Shown here: positions 33,862 through 42,455 of the stretch, piece by piece
How positions within the stretch are numbered: position 1 is the first letter of the stretch
Layout of the letters: each line of letters starts with the position of its first letter
Source of the DNA: Conexibacter arvalis
GTDB lineage: Bacteria > Actinomycetota > Thermoleophilia > Solirubrobacterales > Solirubrobacteraceae
Assembly (NCBI RefSeq): GCF_014199525.1
Contig: NZ_JACHNU010000003.1
Location: 186,001-250,000 of the forward strand
Reading direction: 5' to 3'
DNA: 64,000 bases
Made by a program: the position numbers and the translations under genes
The notes under the pieces: model-generated
Seen by the model: only the letters and a program-made list of their open reading frames with translations
Databases searched by the model: none
What the model was told of the DNA's origin: nothing

Positions 33862-34470
33862 TCACGCCCGATGGTGCCCGCGCAGCGCGACGAGCCCGGC
33901 GATCACGATCTCCTCGGCGTTCACGTCGTGCTCGACGTGGAGCCTGGCGTACAGGGGAGCGACGTCCTCATCGACCGGAGCGGAGCGCTCGTCGTCGACC
34001 ACCGGCGCGGTGGTCGCGCTGCCGATGACGAAGTTCGACAGCGCGTAGGCGGCGCCGAGCGGATCCGACAGGCCCTCGCCTGCCAAGAGGACGCAGATCC
34101 GCTCGGACAGCCGCAGGTAGTTGGGTCCGCGGGGCGCGCGCATCGCGATCACCTGACAGGCCCACCGGTGCTGGACGAGGTGCCGGTAGTAGGCGAGCAT
34201 CAGCTCGTCGACCTCCGCTCCGGCGAGCGCGCGCCGAATCTCCGGATCGCCTCCGAGCGCGTCGTCGAGGGCGAGGTCGAAGAGGTCGTCGACAGAGGAC
34301 AGCCGCGAGTACAGGCTCGCCGGCGCCACACCGAGCCGACCGGCGACCGCCCGCAGCGTCAGCGCGCGCAACCCGCCCTCATCCAGCAGCGCGACGGCGG
34401 CGCTCGCGACCTCGCCGACGTCGACTGCGCGTGCGCGGAGCACGGGCTTGCGGCGTTCCCAGTAGCTCAT
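33862..34470 (-). CDS. TetR-family transcriptional regulator
   Basis: 202 residues from ATG 34470. HTH: VASAAVALLDEGGLRALTLRAVAGRLGVAPASLYSRLSSVDDLFDLALDDAL. The ligand-binding part (about 80-200) resembles TetR_C 11-type domains with a conserved YYRHLVQHRWACQVIAM. Divergent from the GNAT gene, with only 39 bp between starts, so it probably controls that gene and itself. No clear palindrome in the 39-bp gap. Confidence 0.86.
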   Translation of the reverse strand: MSYWERRKPVLRARAVDVGEVASAAVALLDEGGLRALTLRAVAGRLGVAPASLYSRLSSVDDLFDLALDDALGGDPEIRRALAGAEVDELMLAYYRHLVQHRWACQVIAMRAPRGPNYLRLSERICVLLAGEGLSDPLGAAYALSNFVIGSATTAPVVDDERSAPVDEDVAPLYARLHVEHDVNAEEIVIAGLVALRGHHRA

Positions 34471-34509
34471 ACCGGGGAAGACTATCCGATCTATGTTAGC
34501 TTTATCGCC

Positions 34510-35052
34510 ATGCTCGACTCGGCCCTGCTCCCGCTCGCGAACAGCCGCGTTCGCCTCCGCGCGCTCCGTCTCGACGACGCGACCGCGTTCGCAGAGGGGA
34601 CCGACGATCCCGACGTGCGCGCATACGGGCACCTGCCCGAGTCGGAGTACACGCCGGAGTCCGTCAAGACGATGATCGAACGAGACGCCCGGCCCGGCTT
34701 GGAACGAGGAGACCTCGCCGTCCTCGCGATCGCCGACGCCGACACCGACCAGTTCACCGGCAGCCTCGTGCTCTTCGACGTCACCGAGCCGAGTGCCGAG
34801 GTCGGGTTCTGGCTCCACCCGCGCCACCGCGGTTCCGGGATGGCGGCCGCGGCGCTCGACCTCGCAGCCCGCTTCGCCCGCGACAGCGGCCTCACCCGGC
34901 TGACCGCGCGCACGACCGAGGACAACGTCGCCTCCCAGAACGTGCTCGCCCGCGCCGATTTCGCTCGCACCGGCGCGGGCTCCGACATCGCGCCCTCGGG
35001 GGCGCGGATCCGCCTGCTGCACTACGCGCGCAGCATCGACACCGTCAGCTGA
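34510..35052 (+). CDS. GNAT-family N-acetyltransferase
   Basis: 180 residues from ATG 34510. N-terminal LPLANSRVRLRALRLDDATAFAEG, then motif A-like EVGFWLHPRHRGSGMAAAALDLAARFARDSGLTRLTART and EDNVASQNVLARADFAR (the NxAS/N-V helix typical of RimJ/RimL-type enzymes). The acetyl-CoA loop reads RHRGSG. Likely acetylates a ribosomal-protein-like N-terminus or a small amine; substrate unknown. Divergent from TetR. Confidence 0.88.
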   Translation: MLDSALLPLANSRVRLRALRLDDATAFAEGTDDPDVRAYGHLPESEYTPESVKTMIERDARPGLERGDLAVLAIADADTDQFTGSLVLFDVTEPSAEVGFWLHPRHRGSGMAAAALDLAARFARDSGLTRLTARTTEDNVASQNVLARADFARTGAGSDIAPSGARIRLLHYARSIDTVS

Positions 35053-35178
35053 CCGTCAGCGCCTGCTCCAGCCGCGCAAGTTCCCGCTCGACCTCCGCGC
35101 GCGTACTCGGTGCCGCTGTCGGCGTGGAACATGGAGCCGGAAGGCCCCGATCACCAATGGTGACGGGGCATTCCGTAA

Positions 35179-35268
35179 CGGACAGGGAGGGATTCGAACC
35201 CTCGATGGAGGTATCACCCCCATACTCCCTTAGCAGGGGAGCGCCTTCAGCCGCTCGGCCACCTGTCC
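35179..35268 (-). tRNA. tRNA-Ser (anticodon GCT)
   Basis: Class II tRNA on the minus strand: acceptor GGACAGG, D-arm GCCGAGCGGCTGAAGGC, anticodon stem CTCCC/GGGAG with loop CTGCTAA giving GCT, long variable arm, T-arm GAGGGTTCGAATCCCTC. Reads AGC/AGU. About 100 bp from the divergent tRNA-Ser(TGA). Confidence 0.95.
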
Positions 35269-35367
35269 CGGAGGAAGACGCAGTCTAGAGGCTCCGGCGC
35301 CAGGCTGCATGCCGTCCGGGCGCGGCCGGCCGGCGCCGGGTCCACTAGCATCGTCGTGCCGCATCCC

Positions 35368-35454
35368 GGAGGGGTGGCAGAGCGGTTGAATGCACCGGTC
35401 TTGAAAACCGGCAAGGGTGCAAGCCCTTCGAGGGTTCGAATCCCTCCCCCTCCG
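35368..35454 (+). tRNA. tRNA-Ser (anticodon TGA)
   Basis: Class II tRNA: acceptor GGAGGGG with CCCCTCC, anticodon stem CCGGT/ACCGG with loop CTTGAAA giving TGA, variable arm, T-arm GAGGGTTCGAATCCCTC. Reads UCA and wobble. CCA not encoded. Confidence 0.95.
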
Positions 35455-35541
35455 TAGCGCCGGAACCAGGTGCGCCGAGCGGCGGCGGAGGCGCGCCGGC
35501 GCGCCATCGAGCCGTCCGGGGACGTCGTCACCATCCGCCGC

Positions 35542-36348
35542 ATGAGCTGGCACATGCGGCGCCTGGCCGCATTCGACATCGAGACGACGGGGATCGACCC
35601 GCAGCGCGACCGCATCGTGACGGCGGCGGTCAGCCTGGTCGGCGGCGGCCGTCGCTCGGAGAGCTACGCCTGGCTCGTCGACCCCGGTGTCGAGATCCCC
35701 GCCGGCGCGACCGCCGTCCACGGCATCACGACCGAGCAGGCGCGCGCCGAGGGCGTCCCGTCGGGGGAGGCCGTCGCGGAGATCACCGTGCTGCTCGCCG
35801 ACCAGCTCCGTCAGGGCGTGCCCGTGATCGCCTTCAACGCCCGCTTCGACCTCACGACGCTCGACCGCGAGGCGCGACGCCACGGGATCGTCCCGCTCGT
35901 CGACCGCGTCGGCCGCGACGGGCTGCTCGTCGTCGACCCCTACGTGCTCGACAAGCAGTTCGACCGCTACCGCCCCGGCAAGCGCACGCTCGGCGCCGTC
36001 TGCGAGCACTACCGCGTGCCGCTGACGGAGGCGCACACCGCCAACGCCGACGCGCTCGCCGCCGCGCGCGTCGCCTGGCGGCTCGGTCAGGCGCTGGAGG
36101 AGCTGCGCGCGACCGATCTGCGCGCCCTCCACGCCCAGCAGATCGGCTGGGCCGCCGAGCAGGCCGCGTCGCTGGAGACCCACTTCCGCGAGCAGGGCCG
36201 CGAGGAGCGGGTCGAGCGCGAATGGCCGATCGTGTCGGTCGCCGCGCTCGCGCAGGAGCTGGCCGCGGCCGAGCTGGCGCGGCCGCAGCTCGCCCAGGTC
36301 GACCACGCGCTCGACGACCGCGCCCTGCAGACGGCCTTCGCCGCCTGA
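35542..36348 (+). CDS. DEDDh-type 3'-5' exonuclease (DnaQ/epsilon-like)
   Basis: 268 residues from ATG 35542 (ATG 35554 also possible). RNase-T/DnaQ fold: Exo I AFDIETTGID with Asp12 and Glu14, HGITTEQARAEG, Exo II VIAFNARFDLTTLDREA, Exo III AHTANADALAAARV with the His-x4-Asp pair. So the catalytic DEDDh set is complete. The last 80 residues are helical (RALHAQQIGWAAEQAASLE) and not part of the nuclease core. Could be a proofreading or RNA-processing enzyme; lies immediately after the tRNA-Ser gene. Confidence 0.88.
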   Translation: MSWHMRRLAAFDIETTGIDPQRDRIVTAAVSLVGGGRRSESYAWLVDPGVEIPAGATAVHGITTEQARAEGVPSGEAVAEITVLLADQLRQGVPVIAFNARFDLTTLDREARRHGIVPLVDRVGRDGLLVVDPYVLDKQFDRYRPGKRTLGAVCEHYRVPLTEAHTANADALAAARVAWRLGQALEELRATDLRALHAQQIGWAAEQAASLETHFREQGREERVEREWPIVSVAALAQELAAAELARPQLAQVDHALDDRALQTAFAA

Positions 36349-36500
36349 GCGCCTGCGGCAGGCGTCGCCCCTCCTCGGCCGCCCGCCGTCGCCCGCCGCG
36401 AGCCCGCCGGCCTCGCGACGCGGAGCCGCTCACCCCCGCAGGCGAGCTGCAATGCGCCGCCCGGCACCTGCGCGACGAGCCGGGTAGCATCGCGCGCGCA

Positions 36501-36929
36501 TTGCCGCCGACGCACCTCACGGACTCCTCGGACGCCGCCTGCGAAGGCGGGCCGCCGCGCGCGCTGGTCTGCTGTACGCGCGAGGACCTGCGCGTGCTCC
36601 GGGCCGCCGTCGCCGAGCACGCCGCGGCCGCGGGGCTGCCGGCCCGGCGCGCCGGCGACCTCGTCCTCGCCGCGCACGAGATCGCGGCCAACGCCCATCT
36701 CCACGGCGGCGGCAGCGCGACGCTGCGGACGTGGACGGCCGACGGCGAGTTCCTCTGCGAGGTCGCCGACCGCGGCGCCGGGATGACCGACCCCCACGCC
36801 GGCAGCGTCGAGCCGGAGCCGGCTCAGATCGGCGGCCGCGGGCTGTGGCTCGCGCGGCAGCTGTGCGATCGCGTGCAGATCCGCACCGGCGCCGGCGGCA
36901 CCGTCGTGCGGCTCCACCTCACCCTGTAG
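36501..36929 (+). CDS. Anti-sigma-factor-type ATPase (HATPase_c_2)
   Basis: 142 residues from TTG 36501; a longer open frame begins at 36222 but its first 90 residues are Arg/Pro-rich and overlap the exonuclease, so it is probably not coding there. GHKL ATPase signatures: N box AHEIAANAHLHGGG, G1 box VADRGAGMTDP, then GGRGLWLARQLCDRVQI and GGTVVRLHL. RsbW/SpoIIAB-like, likely a kinase or anti-sigma factor in a stress-response switch. An N-terminal MEDS sensor domain often found in this group seems absent. Start is uncertain. Confidence 0.75.
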   Translation: MPPTHLTDSSDAACEGGPPRALVCCTREDLRVLRAAVAEHAAAAGLPARRAGDLVLAAHEIAANAHLHGGGSATLRTWTADGEFLCEVADRGAGMTDPHAGSVEPEPAQIGGRGLWLARQLCDRVQIRTGAGGTVVRLHLTL

Positions 36930-37791
36930 CGGACGCGCCCGCGACCCCGTCGCCCGCCCCCGCGCGCACGAGGTGGTCGACGACCAGCCGCTCGACCGCC
37001 TCCGGCGAGTCGGCGAACGGCCAATGGCCGCTGACCGGCAGCACATGCACCTCCGCGCTCGGGAAGAGGTCGCGCTGGCGGGCGGCGTAGGAGGCTGGGA
37101 TGTAGGCGTCGTGCTCGCCCCAGATCACGAGCGCCGGGAGATCGCGCCCGGCCAGCAGCGCCGCCAGCTCGCGGCTGCCGGCACCCGGATCGCCCGTCGC
37201 GCGGTAGAGCTTCAGCACCGCGCGGCGCGTCCGCTTGTCGAAGTGGTCGTACATCGTCTCGACGAACTCGCGCGGAAGGCCGCGCGGCTCGCCGCGGTTG
37301 ACGAGCCAGCGGAAGGCCGGCCGCGTCGCCGTCGCCTGGAACAGCTCGCCGAGCAGCGGGGTGCGCCAGATCCGCGCCAGCGCGTGCCAGCGGTAGCCGG
37401 GCAGCACGCCGGTGTCGATCAACGTCGCGCTCGCGAGCCGGTCCGGTCGCCCCGCAGCCCACGCCAGCCCTATCGGGCCGCCGAAGTCGTGCGCGACGAG
37501 GTGGACCCGCTCGATCCGGAGCGCCTCGACGGCCGCGTCGACGAATGCCGCATAGCCGCCGACGGTGTGTTCGAAGCCGGCCGGCGCGACCGTCTCGCCG
37601 AAGTCGGGCAGGTCGAAGGCGACGGCGCGCATGCCGGCCGCGCCGGCGGCGTCGAGCAGCGCCTCCCAGTCGTCGGACGAGCCGGGGTTGCCGTGGAGGA
37701 AGAGCGCGGCCTCGCGGGCCTCCGGCGGTCCGGCGCTGCGCAGGCGGGTGCGCGTACCGCCGACCTCGATCCCGGCTGCGAGCGCGCTCAT
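36919..37791 (-). CDS. Alpha/beta hydrolase (dehalogenase/epoxide-hydrolase type)
   Basis: 290 residues. Fold signs: ALFLHGNPGSSDDWEALL (oxyanion loop HGNPG), FDLPDFGETV, nucleophile elbow VAHDFGGPIGL in which the nucleophile is Asp rather than Ser, WGEHDAYIP (acid) and VLPVSGHWPFADSPEAV (catalytic His). Asp nucleophile means haloalkane dehalogenase or epoxide hydrolase chemistry rather than esterase. Starts inside the stop of the upstream FAD monooxygenase (ATGA, 37788-37791), so the pair acts together, for example an epoxide made by the monooxygenase and opened by the hydrolase. Overlaps the HATPase 3' end by 11 bp. Confidence 0.88.
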   Translation of the reverse strand: MSALAAGIEVGGTRTRLRSAGPPEAREAALFLHGNPGSSDDWEALLDAAGAAGMRAVAFDLPDFGETVAPAGFEHTVGGYAAFVDAAVEALRIERVHLVAHDFGGPIGLAWAAGRPDRLASATLIDTGVLPGYRWHALARIWRTPLLGELFQATATRPAFRWLVNRGEPRGLPREFVETMYDHFDKRTRRAVLKLYRATGDPGAGSRELAALLAGRDLPALVIWGEHDAYIPASYAARQRDLFPSAEVHVLPVSGHWPFADSPEAVERLVVDHLVRAGAGDGVAGASATG

Positions 37792-39155
37792 GCGTGCACC
37801 GCCTCGCGCTCGGCGCCTCCGCCGGCGCCCGCACCGGGCGCGGCGGCCGCGTCGGGGCCGCGGCTGCGGTACGGCGCGAAGCGCTCCCGTCCCGAGCGGG
37901 CGTGGCGCAGGTTCACGGCCGCGATCCGCGGCAGCAGCGGCCCGAGCCCCCGCAGCGGCGACGTCGTGCGCGCGCCGACCGACTCGAAGGCGGCGGCGAT
38001 CCGCGCGTCGCGCGCGCCCGCCGCGTACAGCGCCCGCTCGAGGCGGTTGTTGCGACGGCCGCTCGCGTACGGCTCGATCATCCGCACGTGCGGCATCAGC
38101 CGCCCGCGCCAGCGGCGGCGGTAGGCGCGCAGGCCGCGCGCGAGCGCCCCGTCCTCGGCCGGCCCGGCCGCGAGCGGCGCGGCGACCTCGTCGCACAGCC
38201 ACTCGGCCGACTGGAGCGCCCAGCCGCAGCCGATCCCCCACAGCGGGTCGATCGCCATCGCCGCGTCGCCGACCAGCGCCAGCCCGGGTGCGATCGGCTC
38301 GCTGCGGACGTTCGGCATCTCCAGCTTGCCGAGCATCGTCCCGACACGGCGGGAGTCGCGGATCGGCGGCGCGTCGGGCAGGTTGGAGACGAACGCCGTC
38401 AGCGCCCGCTCGGGGTCGCGGCGGAACTCGGGCAGCCGCTCCTTCGTCGGCATCGCGGCGTAGAAGGTGAGGCCGTCGTCGGTCGGGAAGGCCGCCGCCC
38501 ACTGCGGGTCGAGGAACCACGCGGAGGCGTTCGGCGCTCTCTCCGGCGCGGGGCCCTCGAAGTAGGCGCCGTAGGCGAACCGCCCGTGCGCGGTGACGCG
38601 CGTCTCGACGCCGGCCAGCTCGGCGATCTGCGAGCCGCAGCCGTCGGCGCCGATCACCAGCCGCGCCCGCAGCGGCACGGCGCCGCCGCCGCGGTCGCGC
38701 ACGACGACGCCGCGGATCCGTCCGTCGCGTTCGTCGCGCAGCAGCGCGTCGGCCGTGCGGCCGAGCAGCGGCTCGACGCCGGGCGTGTCGAGCGCGGTCG
38801 CGCGCAGCAGCGGGTCGAGCCGCTCGCGGCGGAGGTTGAGCGCGCGCGGGCCGGCGTCGTCCGGCGGCGCGATCCAGCCCCAGGCGGTCCAGACGTGCAG
38901 ATGGGAGCGGACGCCGCCGAGCGCGAGCGCCGGCTCGAGCAGACCGAGGCGCTCCAGCGTCGGGACGCCCGACGCCTGTATCAGGTGGGTGCAGATTCGC
39001 TTGAACGCAGCCGGGTCGGGCTGGCGCTCGACGAGCGCGACCCGCGCACCGGCGCGGCCGAGCAGGATCGCGGCGGTGCAGCCGGCGAGGCTCGCGCCGA
39101 CGACGACCGCGTCGTACTCCGGTGCTGCGCTGCGCCACTGGCCGTCCACTGCCAT
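37788..39155 (-). CDS. FAD-dependent monooxygenase (PHBH/squalene-epoxidase-like)
   Basis: 455 residues from ATG 39155, with GGAGGCGG four bases upstream; an in-frame start at 39182 would add 9. FAD-binding GASLAGCTAAILLGRAGARVALVER, the RERLDPLL and ARLVIGADGCGS (DG motif), and GLALVGDAAMAIDPLWGIGCGWALQSAEWL (GD motif) mark a class A flavin monooxygenase. The tail is Gly/Ala-rich low complexity. Coupled to a downstream Asp-nucleophile hydrolase. A 17-bp palindrome 36 bp upstream of the start probably binds a TetR-type regulator. Confidence 0.88.
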   Translation of the reverse strand: MAVDGQWRSAAPEYDAVVVGASLAGCTAAILLGRAGARVALVERQPDPAAFKRICTHLIQASGVPTLERLGLLEPALALGGVRSHLHVWTAWGWIAPPDDAGPRALNLRRERLDPLLRATALDTPGVEPLLGRTADALLRDERDGRIRGVVVRDRGGGAVPLRARLVIGADGCGSQIAELAGVETRVTAHGRFAYGAYFEGPAPERAPNASAWFLDPQWAAAFPTDDGLTFYAAMPTKERLPEFRRDPERALTAFVSNLPDAPPIRDSRRVGTMLGKLEMPNVRSEPIAPGLALVGDAAMAIDPLWGIGCGWALQSAEWLCDEVAAPLAAGPAEDGALARGLRAYRRRWRGRLMPHVRMIEPYASGRRNNRLERALYAAGARDARIAAAFESVGARTTSPLRGLGPLLPRIAAVNLRHARSGRERFAPYRSRGPDAAAAPGAGAGGGAEREAVHA

Positions 39156-39190
39156 GTGCCCGCCTCCATCCGGCCGTTGCACTGGTTTCC

Positions 39191-39207
39191 GACCGTACTA
39201 TACGGTC
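39191..39207. promoter_or_regulatory. 17-bp palindromic operator
   Basis: GACCGTA-CTA-TACGGTC is a perfect inverted repeat, 36 bp upstream of the monooxygenase start and about 120 bp from ribokinase. Sequences of this TATACGGT type are commonly TetR-family operators. No TetR gene is adjacent. Confidence 0.6.
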
Positions 39208-39329
39208 TGCATCGCACGGCTCCGGTCAGCTCGACGAGCTGCGGGCGGACGTGGCGGCGGCGCCGCTGGCGTCGGACGAGATCGCGGGGGAGGCAGCGCG
39301 AGAGCGCGTGACGGTGGTTGGATTGGCCG

Positions 39330-40247
39330 ATGCGCGCCACCGTCGTCGGCTCGATCCACCTCGACTGGACCCTGCGCGTCCCGGCGCTGCCCCGGCCCGG
39401 CGACACCGTCCTCGCCGGCTCCCGGACGACCTCGCCGGGCGGCAAGGGCGCCAACCAGGCGGTCACGCTGCGCCGGCTCGGGGCCGAGGTCGAGATGGTC
39501 GGCGCGGTCGGCTCCGACGAGGCCGGCGCCGAGCTGCTCGCCAACTTCGACGCGGTCGGCGTCGGCCGCGCCCACGTGCGCGTCGTCGACGGCGAGCCGT
39601 CGGGGATCGCGATCGTCGCCGTCGACGCGACCGGCGACAACGGCATCCTCGTCGCGCCCGGCGCGAGCGGCGGGCTGGCGCCGGCGGACGTCGCCGCGGC
39701 CGAGCCGGCGCTGCGCGGCGCCGACGTCGTGCTGCTGCAGTTGGAGGTGCCGCTGGAGACCGTCTCCGCCGCGGTCGACGCGGCGCGCGCGGCCGGCGTT
39801 CCGGTCGTCCTCAACGCGGCGCCCGCGCGGCCGCTGCCCGACGCGCTGCTCGCCGCGCTCGACGTGCTCGTCGTGAACGAGCGCGAGGCGCTCGCGCTCG
39901 CCGGCGAGGGCGCCGCCGACGCCGAGTCGGCCGCCGCGGCGCTGCTGGCGCGCGGCGCCGGCGCGGTCGTCGTCACGCTCGGCGCCGACGGCGCGCTCGT
40001 GCTCGACGCCGCCGGCCGCACCGCGATCCCCGCCCACCGCGTCGAGGTCGTCGACACGACCGGCGCCGGCGACGCCTTCGTCGCCGCGATCGCGGCCGGC
40101 GTCGGCGCGGGGCGCGACGTGCGCGACAGCGCCCTGCTGGCCTCCGCGGCCGCCGCGCTCGCCGTCCAGCGGCCCGGCGCCCAGAGCGCGCCGACGCTCG
40201 CGGAGGCGCAGGCCTTCCTCGCGGCGCGCGAGCGGACCGCTGGGTGA
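39330..40247 (+). CDS. rbsK: Ribokinase / PfkB-family sugar kinase
   Basis: 305 residues from ATG 39330 (TTG 39318 in frame upstream). PfkB signatures: VVGSIHLDWTLRVPALPRPGDTV, PGGKGANQAV (sugar-binding, GGKGANQA), GAVGSDEAGAELL, LEVPLE, NEREAL (NxxE), TLGADGA, and the C-terminal catalytic DTTGAGDAFVAA with Asp as base. Phosphorylates ribose or a related sugar. Single gene divergent from the monooxygenase operon. Confidence 0.9.
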   Translation: MRATVVGSIHLDWTLRVPALPRPGDTVLAGSRTTSPGGKGANQAVTLRRLGAEVEMVGAVGSDEAGAELLANFDAVGVGRAHVRVVDGEPSGIAIVAVDATGDNGILVAPGASGGLAPADVAAAEPALRGADVVLLQLEVPLETVSAAVDAARAAGVPVVLNAAPARPLPDALLAALDVLVVNEREALALAGEGAADAESAAAALLARGAGAVVVTLGADGALVLDAAGRTAIPAHRVEVVDTTGAGDAFVAAIAAGVGAGRDVRDSALLASAAAALAVQRPGAQSAPTLAEAQAFLAARERTAG

Positions 40248-40337
40248 CGCCTCTCACGCTGGGACGGTGACATCGCGGGCATACGGGTAGTAAGTCCACT
40301 CGGAGACCTCAGCCCAGACATCCAAGGAGCGCGCACG

Positions 40338-40829
40338 ATGGCGAACAACATCATCGTCAGCGAAGACCACCACCCGACCCTCCGCCACAACGACCGCGAG
40401 GCGATCGGCTCCGAGCTGCAGGCGATCCTCGTGACGCTGATCGACCTGTCGCTGCTCGGCAAGCAGGCGCACTGGAACATCGTCGGCCCGCACTTCCGCT
40501 CGCTGCACCTGCAGCTCGACGAGATGATCGACGCCTGGCGCCTCGCCGCCGACGAGGTCGCCGAGCGCGCCGTCGCGCTCGGGTACCAGCCCGACGGGCA
40601 GGTCAGAACCGTCGCGGGCCGGACGATCCTCGCCCCGCTGCCGGAGGGCCAGATCCTCGACCAGGACGTCATCGCCGCCTTCACCCGCCTGCTGACCGAC
40701 TCGATCGGCGACATCCGCAGCCGGATGGACAAGCTCGAGGACGTCGACGCCGTCACCGCCGACATCCTCCACGGCGTCGTGCAGGGGCTGGAGGAGAACC
40801 TCTGGATGATCCGCGTCCAGGCCGGCTGA
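40338..40829 (+). CDS. dps: Dps-family DNA-binding ferritin
   Basis: 163 residues, AAGGAG 7 bases upstream. Dodecameric iron-oxidising, DNA-protecting protein. Typical: EAIGSELQAILVTLIDLSLLGKQAHWNIVGPHFRSLHLQLDEMIDAW (the His and Asp/Glu of the inter-subunit ferroxidase site), later HGVVQGLEENLWMIR. The N-terminus MANNIIVSEDHHPTLRHNDR has two His that might bind metal. Acts in stress; the region between it and the ribokinase (91 bp) should hold its promoter. Confidence 0.93.
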   Translation: MANNIIVSEDHHPTLRHNDREAIGSELQAILVTLIDLSLLGKQAHWNIVGPHFRSLHLQLDEMIDAWRLAADEVAERAVALGYQPDGQVRTVAGRTILAPLPEGQILDQDVIAAFTRLLTDSIGDIRSRMDKLEDVDAVTADILHGVVQGLEENLWMIRVQAG

Positions 40830-40866
40830 GATGCCGAGCGGCCGGCGCCGGTAGGCTCGCCGACCG

Positions 40867-41559
40867 GTGCTGGCGCTGCTCTACGACGTCCACGGCAACC
40901 TCCCGGCGCTCGACGCCGTGCTGGCCGACGCGCGCGCGGCCGGCGCCGAGCGCTGGCTGCTGGGCGGCGATTACGCGCTCTTCGGCGCCTGGCCGGCCGA
41001 GTCCCTGGAGCGGCTCGAGGCGCTGGAGGCCGCCGTCTGGATCCGCGGCAACGGCGAGCGCTGGACCAACGCACCGGCCGAGGCGCCGCCGCCGGTGCGG
41101 CCGGCGGCCCGCTGGTGCGCCGAGCGGCTCGGCGCCGAGACCGTCGCGCGGCTGGCGGCGCTGCCCGAGCAGGCGGTGCTCGACCGCTCGACCCGCTGCT
41201 GCCACGCCTCGCCGCTGTCGGACGTGCTCGGCCTGCTGCCCGAGCCGGCGGCCGGCGAGCAGGGGCTGCTCGACGGCGTGCGCGAGCGGCGGCTGATCGC
41301 CGGCCACACTCACCTGCCGCTGCGGCGCACGACCGCCGCGGGCCTGGAGCTGGTCAACCCCGGCAGCGTCGGGATGCCGTTCGACGGCGACCCGCGCGCC
41401 GCCTACGCGCTAATCGCGCCCGACGGGACGGTCTCCCACCGCCGCGTCGCGTACGACCACCGCGCCGCGGCGGCAGCGATCCGCGACGCGCTCGGCGCCG
41501 ACGGCGAGCTGTTCGCGCGCCGTGTCGAGCAGGCGCGGATCGACCCGGCGATGGAGTAG
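40867..41559 (+). CDS. Metallophosphoesterase (YfcE/MJ0936-like)
   Basis: 230 residues from GTG 40867. Calcineurin-like motifs: LLYDVHGNLPALDAVL (DxH), LLGGDYALFG (GD), IRGNGE (GN), RRLIAGHTHLPLRR (GHTH), all present in order, then ELVNPGSVGMPFDG. Small enzymes of this type hydrolyse phosphodiesters or mononucleotides. Starts 37 bp after dps in the same direction; possibly cotranscribed. Confidence 0.9.
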   Translation: MLALLYDVHGNLPALDAVLADARAAGAERWLLGGDYALFGAWPAESLERLEALEAAVWIRGNGERWTNAPAEAPPPVRPAARWCAERLGAETVARLAALPEQAVLDRSTRCCHASPLSDVLGLLPEPAAGEQGLLDGVRERRLIAGHTHLPLRRTTAAGLELVNPGSVGMPFDGDPRAAYALIAPDGTVSHRRVAYDHRAAAAAIRDALGADGELFARRVEQARIDPAME

Positions 41560-41678
41560 GCGGCTCGCACGCGGCCGGATCGCCGCCACGGCCGCGCGCT
41601 GGCAGCCTGCGCGCGCCAGCCGGTTCGCCGCCGCGCCGGCCGCGCGCCGGCTCCCCGCGCGCCAGCTGGGCCGCCGCC

Positions 41679-42455
41679 TCATGCGCGCACGCCGGCTCCC
41701 TGCGGGCGCGGCAGCTCGATCCGCTCCCCAGGCCTGACGCAGGCGCGCGCGATCAGCTCGGAGACGATCACCGCGCTGACCAGCTCGACGGCGAGCAGCG
41801 CCAGCAGCACGGTCAGCTGGATCCGTGCGGCGGCGGCCGGGGAGGCGCCGCCGAGCAGCAGGCCGACGAAGGTGCCCGGCAGCGTGACGAGGCCGACGCT
41901 GCGGGTCTGGTCGATCGCCGGCACGAGCCCGGTCGCGATCGCCTGGCGGGTGAACGGGCCGAGCGCGTCTCGTGCGGAGTCGCCGAGCGCGAGGCGCGTC
42001 TCCAGCTCCTCCTCGCCGCGCTCGAGCGCCTCCAGCATCCGCCGGCCGGTCAGCGTCGTCGCCGTCATCGCGCCGCCGATCAGGATCCCGGCGGTCGGGA
42101 CGGCCGCGCGCGGCGTCCAGTCGAAGGCGCCGACGGCGAGCAGGATCCCGGTCGCCGCCAGCGCCGGCAGCGCGATCGCCGCGACGGCCGCGCGGCGGGC
42201 GCCCGGCAGGCCGCGCATCCGGCTGCCGGAAGTGACGGCCGCGGTCGCGACCATCACGACGACGAACGCGACCGCGAGCGCCGGCACGCGGAAGACGAGC
42301 GCGACGACCGCCCCGACCGCCGCCAGCTGAACCGCCGCCCGCACCGCCGCGGTGACCAGCGGCCGCGCCAGCCCGAGCCGGTAGCGCCATGCCAGCAGCG
42401 CGGCGCCGAGCGCGAACGCCGCCCCGGCCGCGACCTGCGCCACCGCCGCGCTCAT
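41679..42455 (-). CDS. fetB: ABC transporter permease, FetB/UPF0014 family
   Basis: 258 residues, the normal length of FetB (YbbM). Six to seven hydrophobic segments, with the family's RPLVTAAVRAAVQLAAVGAVVALVFR, GAFDWTPRAAVPTAGILIGGAMTATTLTGRRMLE, and SVGLVTLPGTFVGLLLGGASPAAAARIQL. Inner-membrane partner of the ATPase encoded upstream, whose stop overlaps its start by 4 bp. In E. coli FetAB exports iron and protects against peroxide; specificity here is inferred. Confidence 0.88.
   Translation of the reverse strand: MSAAVAQVAAGAAFALGAALLAWRYRLGLARPLVTAAVRAAVQLAAVGAVVALVFRVPALAVAFVVVMVATAAVTSGSRMRGLPGARRAAVAAIALPALAATGILLAVGAFDWTPRAAVPTAGILIGGAMTATTLTGRRMLEALERGEEELETRLALGDSARDALGPFTRQAIATGLVPAIDQTRSVGLVTLPGTFVGLLLGGASPAAAARIQLTVLLALLAVELVSAVIVSELIARACVRPGERIELPRPQGAGVRA

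Noticed and set aside
36222-36500. N-terminal extension of the HATPase gene
   Set aside because: Arg/Pro/Ala-rich shadow of the exonuclease frame with no domain; the coding character starts after about 36500.
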